The notes: generated from the sequence alone by a model not told the origin. Shown: positions 10,642 through 20,918, numbered from the stretch's first letter. The stretch is 64,000 nt of DNA from Yponomeuta sedellus (GCA_934045075.1 OW203730.1:12456505-12520504), one strand, 5' to 3'. Numbers and translations: made by a program.

Positions 10642-11734
10642 AAACCTTTTTTAATTCTTCCTCAGAACGGATTCGGTGCATCGGAGACGACTCCTCACGT
10701 CTGACGTGTACACGCCCCTCTCTGGACCAAACAAATCTCCAGCGGTGGGTACGGCCAGCCTCCCGGGCCAGACTGAAAAGCTTTCTATTGGCCTTCGTTA
10801 GTCTCTCGTTGACGTACACTCTGCGGACGTCGTGCGAAGGAAGGCCGAGATCAGCAGTGGTGACCGAGCCCCGGCGAACTCGCGCGCCCTTAATGAGTTC
10901 ATCCCTCAGAGCGCGGCGCGCCAGGCGCACGACGATAGGCCGCGGGCGCGGGGCCGACTCGCCCGGCAGGGGCGTTGAGCGGCGCGGGCCGGCGCGTGAC
11001 GCACTCACCACGTCACGTTGATCCAACGAAACGCCCAGCTTGGTGCCCACGGTGGTTATGATGTGGATGCAAGATTCCGCTTCAAATTCCGGTATTCCTG
11101 TGAGCTCAACGTTGTTAAGTAGCGTATCCTGCTCACGATCATTCAGATCCAAGCGCAGCTGCTCGATCACCTCCTGAAGCCCAGAAGGATTCGATTCACC
11201 CTGCGCGCGAGCAATACCGGCCAGCTCAGATTTGAGACGCTTATTTTCTTCTTCCAAGAACACTACTCTGTTGCTAACTGACTGAACAGACCTAGTCAGA
11301 TCCGCTATTTGTTCACTGAGAAAGTCGGTTGCTTTGGTGAATTCCGCTTTGATCACAATGATGGAATTGTGGAGTTCCCTGACCTTTACGTCCAGAAGTG
11401 ATTCTAGTCTGACGTATAAAGCGTCGAGATCAGCCAGGGGCCCCACAGAATCGGATAGGTGCGAGGAGCTCTGCTGAAACTCGTCACAGATCGACATATC
11501 AATTTCCTTAGGACCGTCGTGTTGACCCCGCACCGGAGTGTCGTCCCGCACCGGCCTTCGCGCCGTGACATTCGAGCAGGTGGGACACACCCACGACCCC
11601 TCTAGCTTAGCCTTGTTTGCCAAGAATTTAGCCGTAGTTATGTTGAGGCACTTATAATGAAAGTGGTATTTACATGCGACACACTTAATCTGTTCTCCAA
11701 GCATGACAGAACCATTGTACACTCTGCAAATCAT
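10598..11734 (-). CDS. LINE ORF1: PHD-like finger, coiled coil, FP-like C-terminal domain
   Basis: 378 residues from the first in-frame ATG (11734-11732); 12 further codons upstream lack an ATG. Residues 3-53 fit the PHD-like finger of insect LINE ORF1 proteins: Cys3, Cys18, Cys21, His26, Cys29, Cys50, Cys53. The expected second ligand is Tyr6 rather than Cys. A heptad-like region (about 95-190) suggests a coiled coil for trimerisation or oligomerisation. The C-terminal part, with VYVNERLTKANRKLF, WRFVWSREGRVHVRR and SPMHRIRS, resembles the FP-protein C-terminal domain found in many insect LINE ORF1 proteins. The expected role is RNA binding and RNP assembly. Codons are markedly GC-richer than in ORF2. 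Confidence 0.85.
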   Translation of the reverse strand: MICRVYNGSVMLGEQIKCVACKYHFHYKCLNITTAKFLANKAKLEGSWVCPTCSNVTARRPVRDDTPVRGQHDGPKEIDMSICDEFQQSSSHLSDSVGPLADLDALYVRLESLLDVKVRELHNSIIVIKAEFTKATDFLSEQIADLTRSVQSVSNRVVFLEEENKRLKSELAGIARAQGESNPSGLQEVIEQLRLDLNDREQDTLLNNVELTGIPEFEAESCIHIITTVGTKLGVSLDQRDVVSASRAGPRRSTPLPGESAPRPRPIVVRLARRALRDELIKGARVRRGSVTTADLGLPSHDVRRVYVNERLTKANRKLFSLAREAGRTHRWRFVWSREGRVHVRREESSPMHRIRSEEELKKVFESLPIGSSVSQPR

Positions 11735-12118
11735 CCTGAGACCGCGAGGTGTGGTGTCCGAAGTATACAACCGGTGGACCGACGAAGCAGCAACGTAGAT
11801 GCGACGTCAAAACAAAGCACTGATAGCGCTCCGATAAGCCAGCCGGCGATCCGCTCGGCCGATGGGACCGGTTTGCGCGGTCAATGACCCGGCGCGGCAC
11901 GCAACACAAAACAGCATTTAGGATTACAGGATTTAGGCAGCTAATAAGCACTTTTTTGTATCTATATCACTTTCCACTTGTGCATCAGGCATTAAGCTTC
12001 TAAACAATATAAATTTCACTGCACAACGTCGTGTTTTACTCGTAGCTAGGAATTAATTTTATAGGAACGAGAACGGAACGCACTACTCTCTCCGAATCCG
12101 GCCGACGACCCAATGAGG

Positions 12119-12245
12119 GATATCAACCCTCTTATGTCCCCACTGCTGGGGCACGGGTCTCTTTCTGCATCGCAAGGTCATACTCCACCACGGGGGCCAA
12201 GTCCGGGTTGATGGAGGTCTGTAAGGCTGTGACGAGCCTTACTGA
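12119..12245 (-). mobile_element. 5S rRNA-derived SINE, copy 3 (3' part only)
   Basis: Carries the terminal GGATATCAACCC (reverse of GGGTTGATATC), CCCCACTGCTGGGGCACGGG, CCACCACGGGGGCCAAG and the AGCCTTACT block. The 5S-like head is missing. It abuts the inferred 5' end of the LINE. Confidence 0.75.
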
Positions 12246-12589
12246 TCAAACATAAGATCCCGTATTAGAATATGTAACCATGAACTAGCGTTTTATTATT
12301 TTTTCTTTAGTACTTTTATTGCACACAAGTATAACTTACTGTGGCTATGCGGCAGACAAAATGCTGCTAGCATTTTTTACCAATCAACACGAGATGCACG
12401 AAAATAACAGTGAGAAAAAGAAAAGAATTAATTTCACAATTTTGTATTGTTTTATTTTTTGTATATTGGGGAAAACCACCCCTTATTGAAATAATACTAT
12501 AGTACTTTGTATCTTTACATGTTTTATAATATGTGAAAACGTCGTGATTTGAACACCTCAAATACTCAGGTTTCCACCTGAGTATTATA
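12246..12589. other. Unassigned AT-rich sequence
   Basis: Nothing recognised. It ends in a short palindrome, ACTCAGGTTTCCACCTGAGT, just before the mariner end. Confidence 0.5.
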
Positions 12590-12699
12590 CGAGGGCTGCT
12601 ACTTATGTATGCGGAATAGAAAAAATAAACAAATGTATATGGCTAAATATGCTTTTATTGTTTTTCAAAGTATTCTCCACAATGATCGATGCACTTTTG

Positions 12700-13621
12700 C
12701 ATTCGATGAAACCAATTTGTAAAACACTTTTTCCACTCTGATTGAGGTATCTCCAAAACTTGCTGTTTGAACGCATCTACGGCATCTTCACGGGTCGAAA
12801 ATCGTTGACCTTTACATTTGGGAATAAATAGAAATCATTGGGAGCCAAATCAGGGCTGTACGGTGGATGACCCATCAATTCTATTTTTTGACCATCCAAA
12901 AATGTAGTTGTTTCCTGAGATGTATGACAGCTGGCATTGTCATGGTGAAGTATGATTATGCGTCGCTGGTTGTTTTGGCGTATTGCTTCAAATTCTTCCG
13001 GCAAACAAATTGTCGTGTACCACTCCGAATTAACCGTTCTGCGATTCTCCAGTGGTATTGTAGCCACATGGCCATTAATACCAAAAAAGCAGGCCACCAT
13101 TTGCTTTTCAGTGCTTTTTGCACGAGCAACGAACGAACTAGCCGAACCCTACGAAAGGGTTCGGCTCACTTTGAAACACCCAAACTGTTGATTGTTGTTT
13201 AGTGTCGGGATCGTACGCGTAGATCCAAGATTCGTCACCTGTGTAGATATTATAAACAGATTTTGAGTCGCCTCCGTTGAATTTTTTAAGGTTTTCTTGC
13301 ACCCATCGACGCGAGCATCTTTTTGATCTTGAGTTAAGTTGTGCGGGATTCAACGCGAACAATTTTTTTTACAGACAAATTTTCATGTAATATCCTATGA
13401 ATGCTCGTCATACATATGACCAAAATAGCCTCTATCTCGCGATACGTACCTAATATGGCGGTCTTGCATTATTAGTTTTCGCACAGCTTCAATATTTTGT
13501 GGCACAACCACCGATTTCGGGCGACCTTCTTTAACTTCGTCCGTGAGCTTACTGCGCCCGCGATTAAACTCACTAAACCAGTGATACACAGTCGTTTTTG
13601 ATGGAGCTTCACCACCAAAAG
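12700..13621 (-). pseudogene. Mariner transposase, C-terminal three quarters, frameshifted
   Basis: Minus-strand pieces give, in order, GGEAPSKTTVYHWFSEFNRG (13,621 leftwards; DNA-binding HTH and linker), a frameshift near 13,440-13,380, IYTGDESWIYAYDP (first catalytic Asp), another frameshift near 13,140-13,105, then MVACFFGINGHVATIPLENR, HHDNASCHTS (second Asp) and YSPDLAPNDFYLFP (third Asp). There are 34 residues between the second and third Asp, the D34D spacing of mariner. The three catalytic Asp residues survive although the frame does not. No single protein can be made. Confidence 0.88.
13616..13621. repeat. Target-site duplication of the LINE inside mariner, left copy
   Basis: CAAAAG, repeated at 15,893-15,898. 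Joining the mariner parts across one copy restores a continuous HTH coding sequence, which supports these as insertion boundaries. Confidence 0.7.
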
Positions 13622-13633
13622 GCATGCTTTTTT

Positions 13634-14154
13634 TAAACTCAAAGTCCTTTATGGAATAAGAGATTATCTGTCTATAGATGTAAGAAAAAGGGTTGTCGAT
13701 CTCTTAGTGCTGTCACCATTCAATTATTGCAGTGCAGTCTATGGCCCTCGCCTGTATAAAAAAACTGCGAACGCCATCCAGAAGGTGCAAAACGCCTGTG
13801 CGCGTTTTTGTTTTAAAATACCTAAACGCGCTCATATTACCCCCTTCCTTAATGAACACAAAATCCTGAATATGGAGTCAAGGAGGAGGCTGCATATGGT
13901 CTGTCTTATCCATAAGATCGTATGGAGTGAGTATCCTAAGTACCTTTACGATAAGTTGACATTTCATACACGATCTAGACACCAACATTTACTATGTATA
14001 CCAGAACATAAGCATGTCGGTTTCAGGGGATTTTTCTCATATAGAAGTGCTAAGGTTTGGAACGATCTACCACGGCCTCTGAGAAATAAGCTGTCAACAA
14101 AAACATTTAAGTTTAAGTATAAACAGATCCTAATTGATAAGCAAATAGAGACCG
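13634..14154 (+). pseudogene. LINE ORF2 C-terminal fragment
   Basis: The open frame reads GIRDYLSIDVRKRV, then FNYCSAVYGPRLYKKT, VQNACARFCFKIPKRAHITP, HKILNMESRRRLH and SAKVWNDLPRPLR. These line up with the C-terminal portion of the complete LINE at 7.1-10 kb (NYAIAAYGPCLYAKT, IQNACARFCYNIPPRAHVTP, NILKMESRLKL, TKCWNDIPPPIR) at moderate identity, so it is a related but separate family. There is no endonuclease or polymerase catalytic motif. The frame runs into the MITE at 14,155, which supplies the apparent last residues. Confidence 0.88.
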
Positions 14155-14461
14155 GAGTGCTTAGTGCGAGTTTTTTAACTACTCGATCGCGTTAACGTAA
14201 ACTCATATTTCTATGGCATCGAGGAAGCGCCACCTAGCGACAAGTATGGAAATTGAAATTGCTGAGTGCGAGTTGTAATGGTTTACGATGAGAAGTGAAC
14301 ACGTTTACCAGCCAAAACACGGATAAACGCGAGTGCGAGTTGTACTGTGACAGCGTTTTGCCAGTTCGAACGGTTGACTTACTCATACTCACTACTCAAT
14401 GCTCGATTAACGCGGTAGTAAAGTTATTCGATTGGATCTGTCAAACTCGCACTAAGCACTC
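14155..14461. mobile_element. MITE, tandem copy 1 (307 bp)
   Basis: Bounded by GAGTGCTTAGTGCGAGTTT and its inverted complement AAACTCGCACTAAGCACTC. No coding capacity. It is followed after one base by a second copy in the same orientation that differs at only a few sites. Confidence 0.85.
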
Positions 14462-14462
14462 T

Positions 14463-14769
14463 GAGTGCTTAGTGCGAGTTTTTTAACTACTCGATCGCGT
14501 TAACGTAAACTCATATTTCTATGGCATCGAGGAAGCGCCACCTAGCGACAAGTATGGAAATTAAAATTGCTGAGTGCGAGTTGTAATGGATTACGTTGAG
14601 AAGTGAACACGTTTACCAGCCAAAACACGAATAAACGCGAGTGCGAGTTGTACTGTGACAGCGTTTTGCCAGTTTGAACGGTTAACTTACTCATACTCAC
14701 TACTCGATGCTCGATTAACGCGGTAGTAAAGTTACTCGATTGGATCTGTCAAACTCGCACTAAGCACTC
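14463..14769. mobile_element. MITE, tandem copy 2 (307 bp)
   Basis: Same 19-bp terminal inverted repeats and interior as copy 1; differences include GGTTTACGATG versus GGATTACGTTG and AATGCTCG versus GATGCTCG. The host LINE sequence resumes directly afterwards. Confidence 0.85.
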
Positions 14770-15892
14770 TGAAATATAAAGAATCCCTGGAATGATCACA
14801 ATAGATTTAAGTGATAGGGATAGAGCTTGTAAGTAAAAGATAATGCACCAAAAAGCATTTAATTTCTATATTTTGTTTCTCTTTGTTATTTATAAAAACA
14901 TAACAATATTAAAATAACAAATTAACGTGAAAGTGGGTACTTCTAATGTCTATAAAAAGTGATTAGCAGATAATACATAGAAGGAGAATGTTTTTTTTAT
15001 ATACACACAAAACACAAACATATTTGAAAAACGGTGTATTCTTTATACGGTGGCTTGTCCTGTAGCCGTCTTACCCTACTACTGGTAAACACCGCTTGGT
15101 ATGATTACACGGTGATCTGTTGACGTAATTTGAATGTAATACCTACAAAGCACTGCATAGTTATACAGTACTTACAACAAGTTTATTAGTAAGGCTGTTA
15201 AAATTGAAATAGAGTACTTACACGTTAAGTAATAAAAGTGTCAAAAATACTTAATCTTATGTACTAATGAAGTCCCAAACTAATGTGTTTACGAAATAAA
15301 TTAATTAAGGCCTCACTGTATCTATACGGAGCGCCACCATTATTATAAAACTAGTATACATGTTGTGAAGAGGAGGTAGCTGAAAACCAGCGCTATCTTA
15401 ACACTCTTGGATAGCACATAGCTGAGCTATATCCGATTATCGGATCAGCGGAAGTGGGTACGAGTACACACAGTGGCACATTGATCATGCATCATACGGG
15501 AAAGATTTTTTTTTTTGCTCTGCGAGTCGCCAAAAAGACCCAACATGTGGGCTCAGTAGGTAGGCTAAGTTTAGAATAAAGAACTATAATTATTAATACT
15601 ATATGTCTGTAAAACATATTAGAACTAAAGTGATCGCTGTCGATAGGGAAATATTACTTTTAGCCTTTTTTTCTCTTTTATGTAAAGTGAAGAATAAATG
15701 ATTTGTCACCTAATGAATGAAAGTCACATGCATGAAATCATTGTGATATAACAAAGGTATTTTTTTTTTCTTTTTGTGATGCATGCAGGGCAATACGGCT
15801 TTTTTTCTTAGCATATTGTGTGTTTAGTTTTAAGTAATGTAATGTAAGTTTTAATTTCTGAACCGATATTAAATATATTTCATTTTCATTTT

Positions 15893-15898
15893 CAAAAG
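15893..15898. repeat. Target-site duplication of the LINE inside mariner, right copy
   Basis: CAAAAG, paired with 13,616-13,621. Confidence 0.7.
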
Positions 15899-15992
15899 TC
15901 GAAGTTAATTGATCTACGCACTGTTGTTGCGTTAAACCACGTCGAAAATCGTAATAAATCATAGCACGAATATTTTCATGAGTGAGTTCCAT
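15893..15992 (-). pseudogene. Mariner transposase N-terminus
   Basis: ATG at 15992-15990 starts MELTHENIRAMIYYDFRRGL and continues TQQQCVDQLTSTF, the start of a mariner HTH domain. The frame then enters LINE tail sequence and is lost. The remainder of the HTH lies at 13,621 leftwards. The 5' leader between this ATG and the right terminal repeat is about 160 bases, normal for mariner. Confidence 0.88.
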
Positions 15993-16209
15993 TTTTTCAG
16001 CGATTTTAAACCCAACAACAACAAAACACTAACGTATATAAGAGAAAAACATTAGCGGCCAGTATTTAAAAAAAAGAACGAATTTGACTATGGAGGTCAG
16101 ACATTGCGTTTAAAATTATTGAAATCCCAGATTCCGCATACATAAGTAGCAGCCTATGTATATACGAGTACGTCGTCGTGGTGAAATTAAAAAACCGTAA
16201 CGTCTTCAA

Positions 16210-16305
16210 AATTACAGGAAAACTATTATTGGCTGTTTTATGTATGGTGCTATATATATATACACCACCATACATAAAACAGCCAATAATAGTTTTCCTG
16301 TAATT
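16210..16305. repeat. 40-bp perfect inverted repeat (hairpin)
   Basis: Arms 16,210-16,249 and 16,266-16,305 are exact complements around a TA-rich 16-base loop. Weaker pairing extends outward (CGTCGTCGTGGTG near 16,170 with CACCATGACGACG near 16,313). It begins 55 bases outside the mariner end. It may be a foldback element or a precursor-like hairpin; nothing decides between them. Confidence 0.8.
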
Positions 16306-17780
16306 TATACAGCACCATGACGACGACTTTATAAGTTCGCAAATTCTTTCAGCCCCTAAGCTAGATAAAGACATACAATAAACGACTTAACGAGAACATT
16401 TCTTGTGTAGACTTTGTAGAATGCAATATTTTATCGCAAATCCCTGAAGCTTAACGTTGACTTTGTAAAATTCTGTATGGAGTAGCGTCTGTCATGAACT
16501 ATTGGAATATAAAACCGGCTAAGAATGTAGGGGGCAACGTGTACGTGTAGTGTTCCGTGGAAAAATGTGTAAATCTTGCTTACAGAACAAAGAATTTTAT
16601 CAATTTAATTTTCAATGGTATTGTTACGGTGAATTATTGTTGTACTCTAATGCGAAGGAAAGCATCGTGAGGAAACCTGAGTGTCTGAAGTGTGCAAATA
16701 CCTCGGCGCTTTAGGTTGCTAATCGGCGGTAGGCACGCGTGGTTTAATTAGATAGATAGATAAAAGATTCACGGAATTAAGGAATGGGAATGGAACGGTA
16801 CCGGAACGGAATGGAATTCACGTAAATGCAACAAAAAAAACCACTGAAAAGACCAAAATAAAAAATAATCAACAAATCTACCGCAGAGCACATACTGAAC
16901 CCAAATTGAACAATGTAGGTAAGTAGAATGCTAGAATCGTCCTGCCTGTCTAAGTTCAGCAGTCGGATTGTAGTTTATTTAGTTTTTTTATTAATTTTTA
17001 TACTATTCTATCAAGTCAAGGTGAGTGAAAACAATGAGTAAGTATATTTTCTCGGTACCGAAGAAATCAAATTATCCCTAAGGAGCAGGCTGAGTCAGAC
17101 AGATAGATCTATTTCGCTTCATCAATACTAATTAGTCGTTGCATGCACGCTCGGTTTCGGTTACTATTTATCTTGCTCTTTTGCTAAGACACTTTATATT
17201 TGGTCGTCGTTTGTTCGTGGAACTTTCTTCCCTCTTATTTTCTTTCTTCCCCCCTTATTTCCAAACCAACGATTAAATGGATTTCAGGTTTTGCGTTCTT
17301 TCAATAAAAATGTTTACATCTCATTTCGTACAGCGTTTGTGTGTGGTGCAAGCTAACAATTGGATTTGTGTCAATAATATAAATAAAAAAATATCTACAT
17401 GCGCGTACCTTTATCAAGAAGACCGTAAACAAGCATGCCAATGAAGGGTCTTAACTAGTTTCTCTCAAAGTTATGAATAGGGTGTAATTTCACAAGGTTT
17501 CCCGGGTACCACGCAGGCCCATCCGGTTATATTGAGATATAATTTATAGCACAAACTTCGTGACTAAAGAGTAAATGGACTCTTTCACCTGATGAGGGGT
17601 TCACCTAACTTACCGTTAGTGATCGTAATTTATAGTTAACTTCCTTTCAACATAAAATGTACAACTACAAAAAAATATTTTATATGATTCGCTTAATACA
17701 CACGCTCTTAAGCTTCGACCTTAAGAAGGAACCTCCGGGGAGCATTACCCATACTATCTCAATTGACATAATTCACTTAC
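16306..17780. other. Unassigned sequence with repeat scraps
   Basis: At 16,640-16,760 lies a SINE body scrap (GCATCGTGAGGAAACCTGAG, GTAGGCACGCGTGG). At 17,080-17,205, minus strand, is a scrap of the same LINE tail as at 32,464 (AACCGAAACCGAGCGTGCAT). The rest holds no recognisable gene. Confidence 0.5.
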
Positions 17781-17937
17781 GATATCAACCCTTTATAATA
17801 TGTCCCCACTGCTAGGCCACGGGTCACTTCCTACATCGAAGGAGGGTTAGGCCATACTCCGCCATGGGGGCCAATTCCGGGTTGGTGGAGGATTGTAAGA
17901 CAGTGGCGGGCCTTATTGTCAGAAGTTATCAAGCCGT
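17781..17937 (-). mobile_element. 5S rRNA-derived SINE, copy 4 (3' part)
   Basis: Has the GATATCAACCC end, GGCCACGGGTCACTTCC, CCATGGGGGCCAATTCC and the CTTATTGTCAGAAGTTATC block. The 5S-like head is absent. Confidence 0.75.
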
Positions 17938-17939
17938 TA

Positions 17940-18196
17940 GAAAATCAAATTAACGTTAGTAAATCAAACTAATGTAACAATCTATCATTACTCATTGTTA
18001 TTCGTCGAGTTTTTGACATAGACCTTCCAAGGCAAGGGGATTTTTTTGTCCTCGGTAATCCTTAGTTAAAATCGTCGGTCAAACGAGCTGGAGGGCGTCC
18101 TAGAATATTTGAATTTTATAATTTGGCGAGAAGCAGTGGTTTCGCAGCAGTGGAACGCCTGCCTTCACATTTGGGAGGTCGTAGTTTCGAATCCCG
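17940..18196 (-). repeat. Chimeric RTE-tail/tRNA-like repeat, copy 1
   Basis: Left to right: AAATCAAATTAACGTTAG, an RTE-tail segment (GTCGGTCAAACGAGCTGGAG, which reads PPARLTDD on the minus strand), AATTTTATAATTTGGCGAGA, then a tRNA-like segment with GTAGTTTCGAATCCCGG. The same order recurs at 21,095-21,377. It lies between two partial 5S-derived SINEs. Confidence 0.6.
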
Positions 18197-18476
18197 GGCA
18201 CGGGTCTCTTCCTGAATGGCAGGAAGGATAGGCCATATTCTACCACGGGAACCAAGTCCGGGTTGGTGGAGGATTGTAACGTAAGACAGTGGCGCCGAGC
18301 CTTACTGTCAGAAGTAATCAAGCTGCCCATAAGTCCTCTGACATGGCTTAACGACGGCCATTACATGACAGCCGGCACCAACGGCTCAACAGAAAATGCC
18401 ACTAGCGGTCATGGGGCAGTCACCCACCCAGTACCTGACAGCGCCTGTTGTTGCTAAGCCCGAGTGATTGATTTCA
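18197..18476 (-). mobile_element. 5S rRNA-derived SINE, copy 5 (3' end truncated)
   Basis: The 5S-like head is at the right end; on the minus strand it reads GAAATCAATCACTCGGGCTT, AGCAACAACAGGCGC and GGGTGGGTGACTG. It ends at the GGGCACGGG block without the terminal GATATC. AACAACAGGCG subfamily. Confidence 0.75.
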
Positions 18477-19206
18477 ATTCCTGAATGTGAATTTCAGTTT
18501 CCGCGACATTTTAAGAGGACACAAATCAAAACCGCCAATTATTGTATAACATTACTTAGATTTACAAAATCATGGTTGTAATTCTACTCTTTCTCATATT
18601 GATGTTCATCTTTCCCATTATTGTGTATTTTTTTATGTGTGTGCATTTGTGGCAATTTAAATAAACGTTTTCTTTCTAGTTCTTTTTTTCTGGTTTTGCA
18701 ATAAAGTGTCCTCGATCTATGACTATATACTCGTATCTATCAAAGTTTGCTTGTACTTACAACTGAGAATAAAAAATATAAATTAGAGCTGCATACGAAT
18801 TTTCACTGAAAGTAATCATGAAACAACAGTTTATTTTTAATAAGTTTCTTCCCAATAGTTGGATCAAATCGAGGTCATAAATCTCCAAATCAAATCGATC
18901 TGTGACGTCGTACTGACAAAGTTTCATTGCGATGTTGTTTGTTAACGTGTTTATGAACTACTTTTGTATGGGAGTCGCTTCGTGAAGGGTCTTCTTAAGA
19001 ATTGCGAGTGGCCGAGTCTAAACGTATTTGGTTATAATTTACGAACAATATGTTCAGAGGATAAAAATCGAGGTCCATCGTGCTTAGAAAAAGAATTCTC
19101 CAATCAAAAAGAAACTTGATCTTTGTGAAAAGTTTCTTCGAGTACCTACGCTGTCAAGGCTCGAATTTCTCGAGCCCAAAAGCAGGGTAATATGTTTATC
19201 TCCTTT
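18477..19206. other. Unassigned AT-rich sequence
   Basis: Nothing supported. Confidence 0.5.
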
Positions 19207-19348
19207 GTATGTATGTATGTATGTATGTATGTATGTATGTATGTATGTATGTATGTATGTATGTATGTATGTATGTATGTATGTATGTATGTATGTATGT
19301 ATGTATGTATGTATGTATGTATGTATGTATGTATGTATGTATGTATGT
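19207..19348. repeat. GTAT microsatellite, about 35 units
   Basis: 142 bases of uninterrupted GTAT. The open frames translating as repeated MYVC or HTYI are artefacts of the repeat. Confidence 0.97.
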
Positions 19349-19839
19349 CCGATTCTATGTTCTCTCATAACCCGTCACTCTCAGTCACAAAAAAATAAAT
19401 GTGTTAATTATCAACTTTAAAACACAGTATTCGTTTCCGAATTTCGTTCACCTACGCTAAACACATGTTAGGTTCGTAAAACATAATTCTGCGGACGTGT
19501 TGTAGGCTTTATTAAATCAGTATTATTAAAGAAAAAACGTAAGAAAAAATAAAATTCACTTCTACGCAATAAAGTACCACTTTTTGTCACTAGTTGGAAC
19601 TAGCTATATTTAAAAGCTAAAGCTTTAAAATTATTTTCCCTCGGGTCTATAAATACTAGTCCAATAAGCCTATAAATACTCTTGTATTAGGCGCACCAAA
19701 TCCTGAACGATGCTAATCATCTTTTAACCAACTTTCAAATCCCATATTAATTGCTATAGCAAACCTCAGGATTTTGTGCGCATAATTAGGGCTTAGTCAG
19801 CCCCTATATTACGCTTACCAAATCCTAAACGGTTCCAAT
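19349..19839. other. Unassigned AT-rich sequence
   Basis: The phrase ACCAAATCCT(G/A)AACG occurs twice (about 19,697 and 19,818), hinting at an old duplication leading into the satellite. Confidence 0.4.
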
Positions 19840-20495
19840 CTAGTCTAGCTGTAAAATTAGCATGGAGTTTTACATTTAGACGACTGGTCTCGAACTATGG
19901 AGCTATGGTATCTAGTGTTACTGTCAAATTAGTGTGGAGTTTTATAGTTAGACGACTGGTCCCAAACTAGGGTGCAATGGTAGATACCATTGCACCCTAG
20001 TTTGGGAGTCTAACTGTCAAGTTAGCATGGAGTTATACACGATTGGTCCCAAACTAGGGTGTAATGATATCGAGTCTAAATGTCAAATTAACGTGGAGTT
20101 TTACAGTTAGACGATTGGTCCCAAACATAGTGCTATGGTATTAGTCTAACTGTCACATTAGCGTGGAGTTTCACAGTTAAACGACTGGTCCCAAACATGG
20201 TGCTATGGTATTAGTCTAACTGTCATATTAGCGTGGAGCTTTACAGTTAGACAACTGCTCCCAAACATGGTGCTATGGTATTAGTCTAACTGTCACATTA
20301 GCGTGGAGTTTTACAGTTAGACGACTGGTCCCAAACATGGTGCTATGGTATTAGTCTAACTGTCACATTAACGTGGAGTTTTACAGTTAGACGACTGGTC
20401 TCAAAACGTGGTGCTATGGTATTAGTCTAACTGTCACATTAGCGTGGAGTTTTACAGTTAGATGACTGGTCCCGAATTAAGGTGTTATGGTAACC
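19840..20495. repeat. 70-bp tandem satellite of hairpin-forming units
   Basis: The phrase (G/A)CGTGGAG recurs at 20,091, 20,161, 20,231, 20,301, 20,371 and 20,442, a 70-bp period, with more diverged units at about 19,860, 19,932 and 20,025. Each unit contains GTCTAACTGT ... ACAGTTAGAC, a 10-bp inverted repeat. Between early units there is a palindrome CTAGGGTGCAATGG...CCATTGCACCCTAG at 19,968-20,001. Confidence 0.9.
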
Positions 20496-20918
20496 AGGCA
20501 AGGACATTACAAATACGGAAATATACCTAAAAGGAGGCGTGGACTTTTTTCTCTCGCTTGAGTTATTCTTTTCTTACATTTTTATTAATTTTAAAACGTA
20601 TGTATTTTTATCATCTAGTCTCTCCCTGAACAAATTTGTGTCAAGTATACTGCGATTGTACAAGAATACAATAATTGAAAATCCAAGAGAGAAACAAAAG
20701 GAAAGTACGGTCTTAATGGTTTCTTGCCACTTAGAGTATTGGCTTCAAATGACAAAGTATATCAAGTCTTTCTGCCTGCGTTTAAAAGTAGCACCAAGGC
20801 GCTGAGCAGTTATATCTAAGATGGCGATATCTACCGGCGCAGATTAATTACAATCACAAGATTAATTGGGCTTTTAGTCCCTTAGCACAGGATGCCCCCT
20901 CCCACGCCGTGCCACGTA
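20496..20918. other. Unassigned sequence
   Basis: The 88-codon frame at 20,539 has no recognisable domain and is not called. Confidence 0.4.

Larger units (their letters stand above)
6448..12117 (-). mobile_element. Apparently complete CR1/Jockey-like LINE
   Basis: On the minus strand the order is 5' region (about 12,117-11,735), ORF1, an inter-ORF stretch, ORF2, then a 3' region ending in a TAAA/AATA simple-sequence tail near 6,474-6,448. Both main frames are uninterrupted, unlike every other LINE piece in the window. The 5' limit is inferred from the start of a 5S-derived SINE at 12,119; the 3' limit from the tail. Target-site duplications could not be identified confidently. The GC content of the 5' region and ORF1 is clearly higher than that of ORF2. 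Confidence 0.75.
13622..15892 (+). mobile_element. 5'-truncated CR1/Jockey-like LINE inserted in mariner
   Basis: Begins inside the post-polymerase part of ORF2 and ends in ATTTCATTTTCATTTT just before the right duplication. The opposite orientation to mariner, the 5' truncation and the flanking CAAAAG are typical of target-primed insertion. Two MITE copies (14,155-14,769) interrupt its C-terminal coding end. The 3' region contains the GCTGAAAACCAGCGC ... GCTGAG motif at 15,379-15,426. Confidence 0.8.
12590..16154 (-). mobile_element. Mariner element (D34D), split by a LINE insertion
   Basis: The left end carries CGAGGGCTGCTACTTATGTA and the right end its complement (TACATAAGTAGCAGCC), with the last four bases of the right terminus lost. 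TA flanks the left end and lies next to the right end. Removing the insert 13,622-15,892 and one copy of its duplication leaves about 1.29 kb, the normal mariner length. The transposase frame runs right to left and is broken by frameshifts as well as the insertion. Confidence 0.88.

Noticed and set aside
10788..11021. 77-residue plus-strand frame, Arg-rich
   Set aside because: Shadow of ORF1 of the LINE on the opposite strand.
13138..13362. Separate gene with GDESWIY motif
   Set aside because: Part of the frameshifted mariner transposase.
19084..19420. Frames translating as HTYI or MYVC repeats
   Set aside because: Produced by the GTAT microsatellite.
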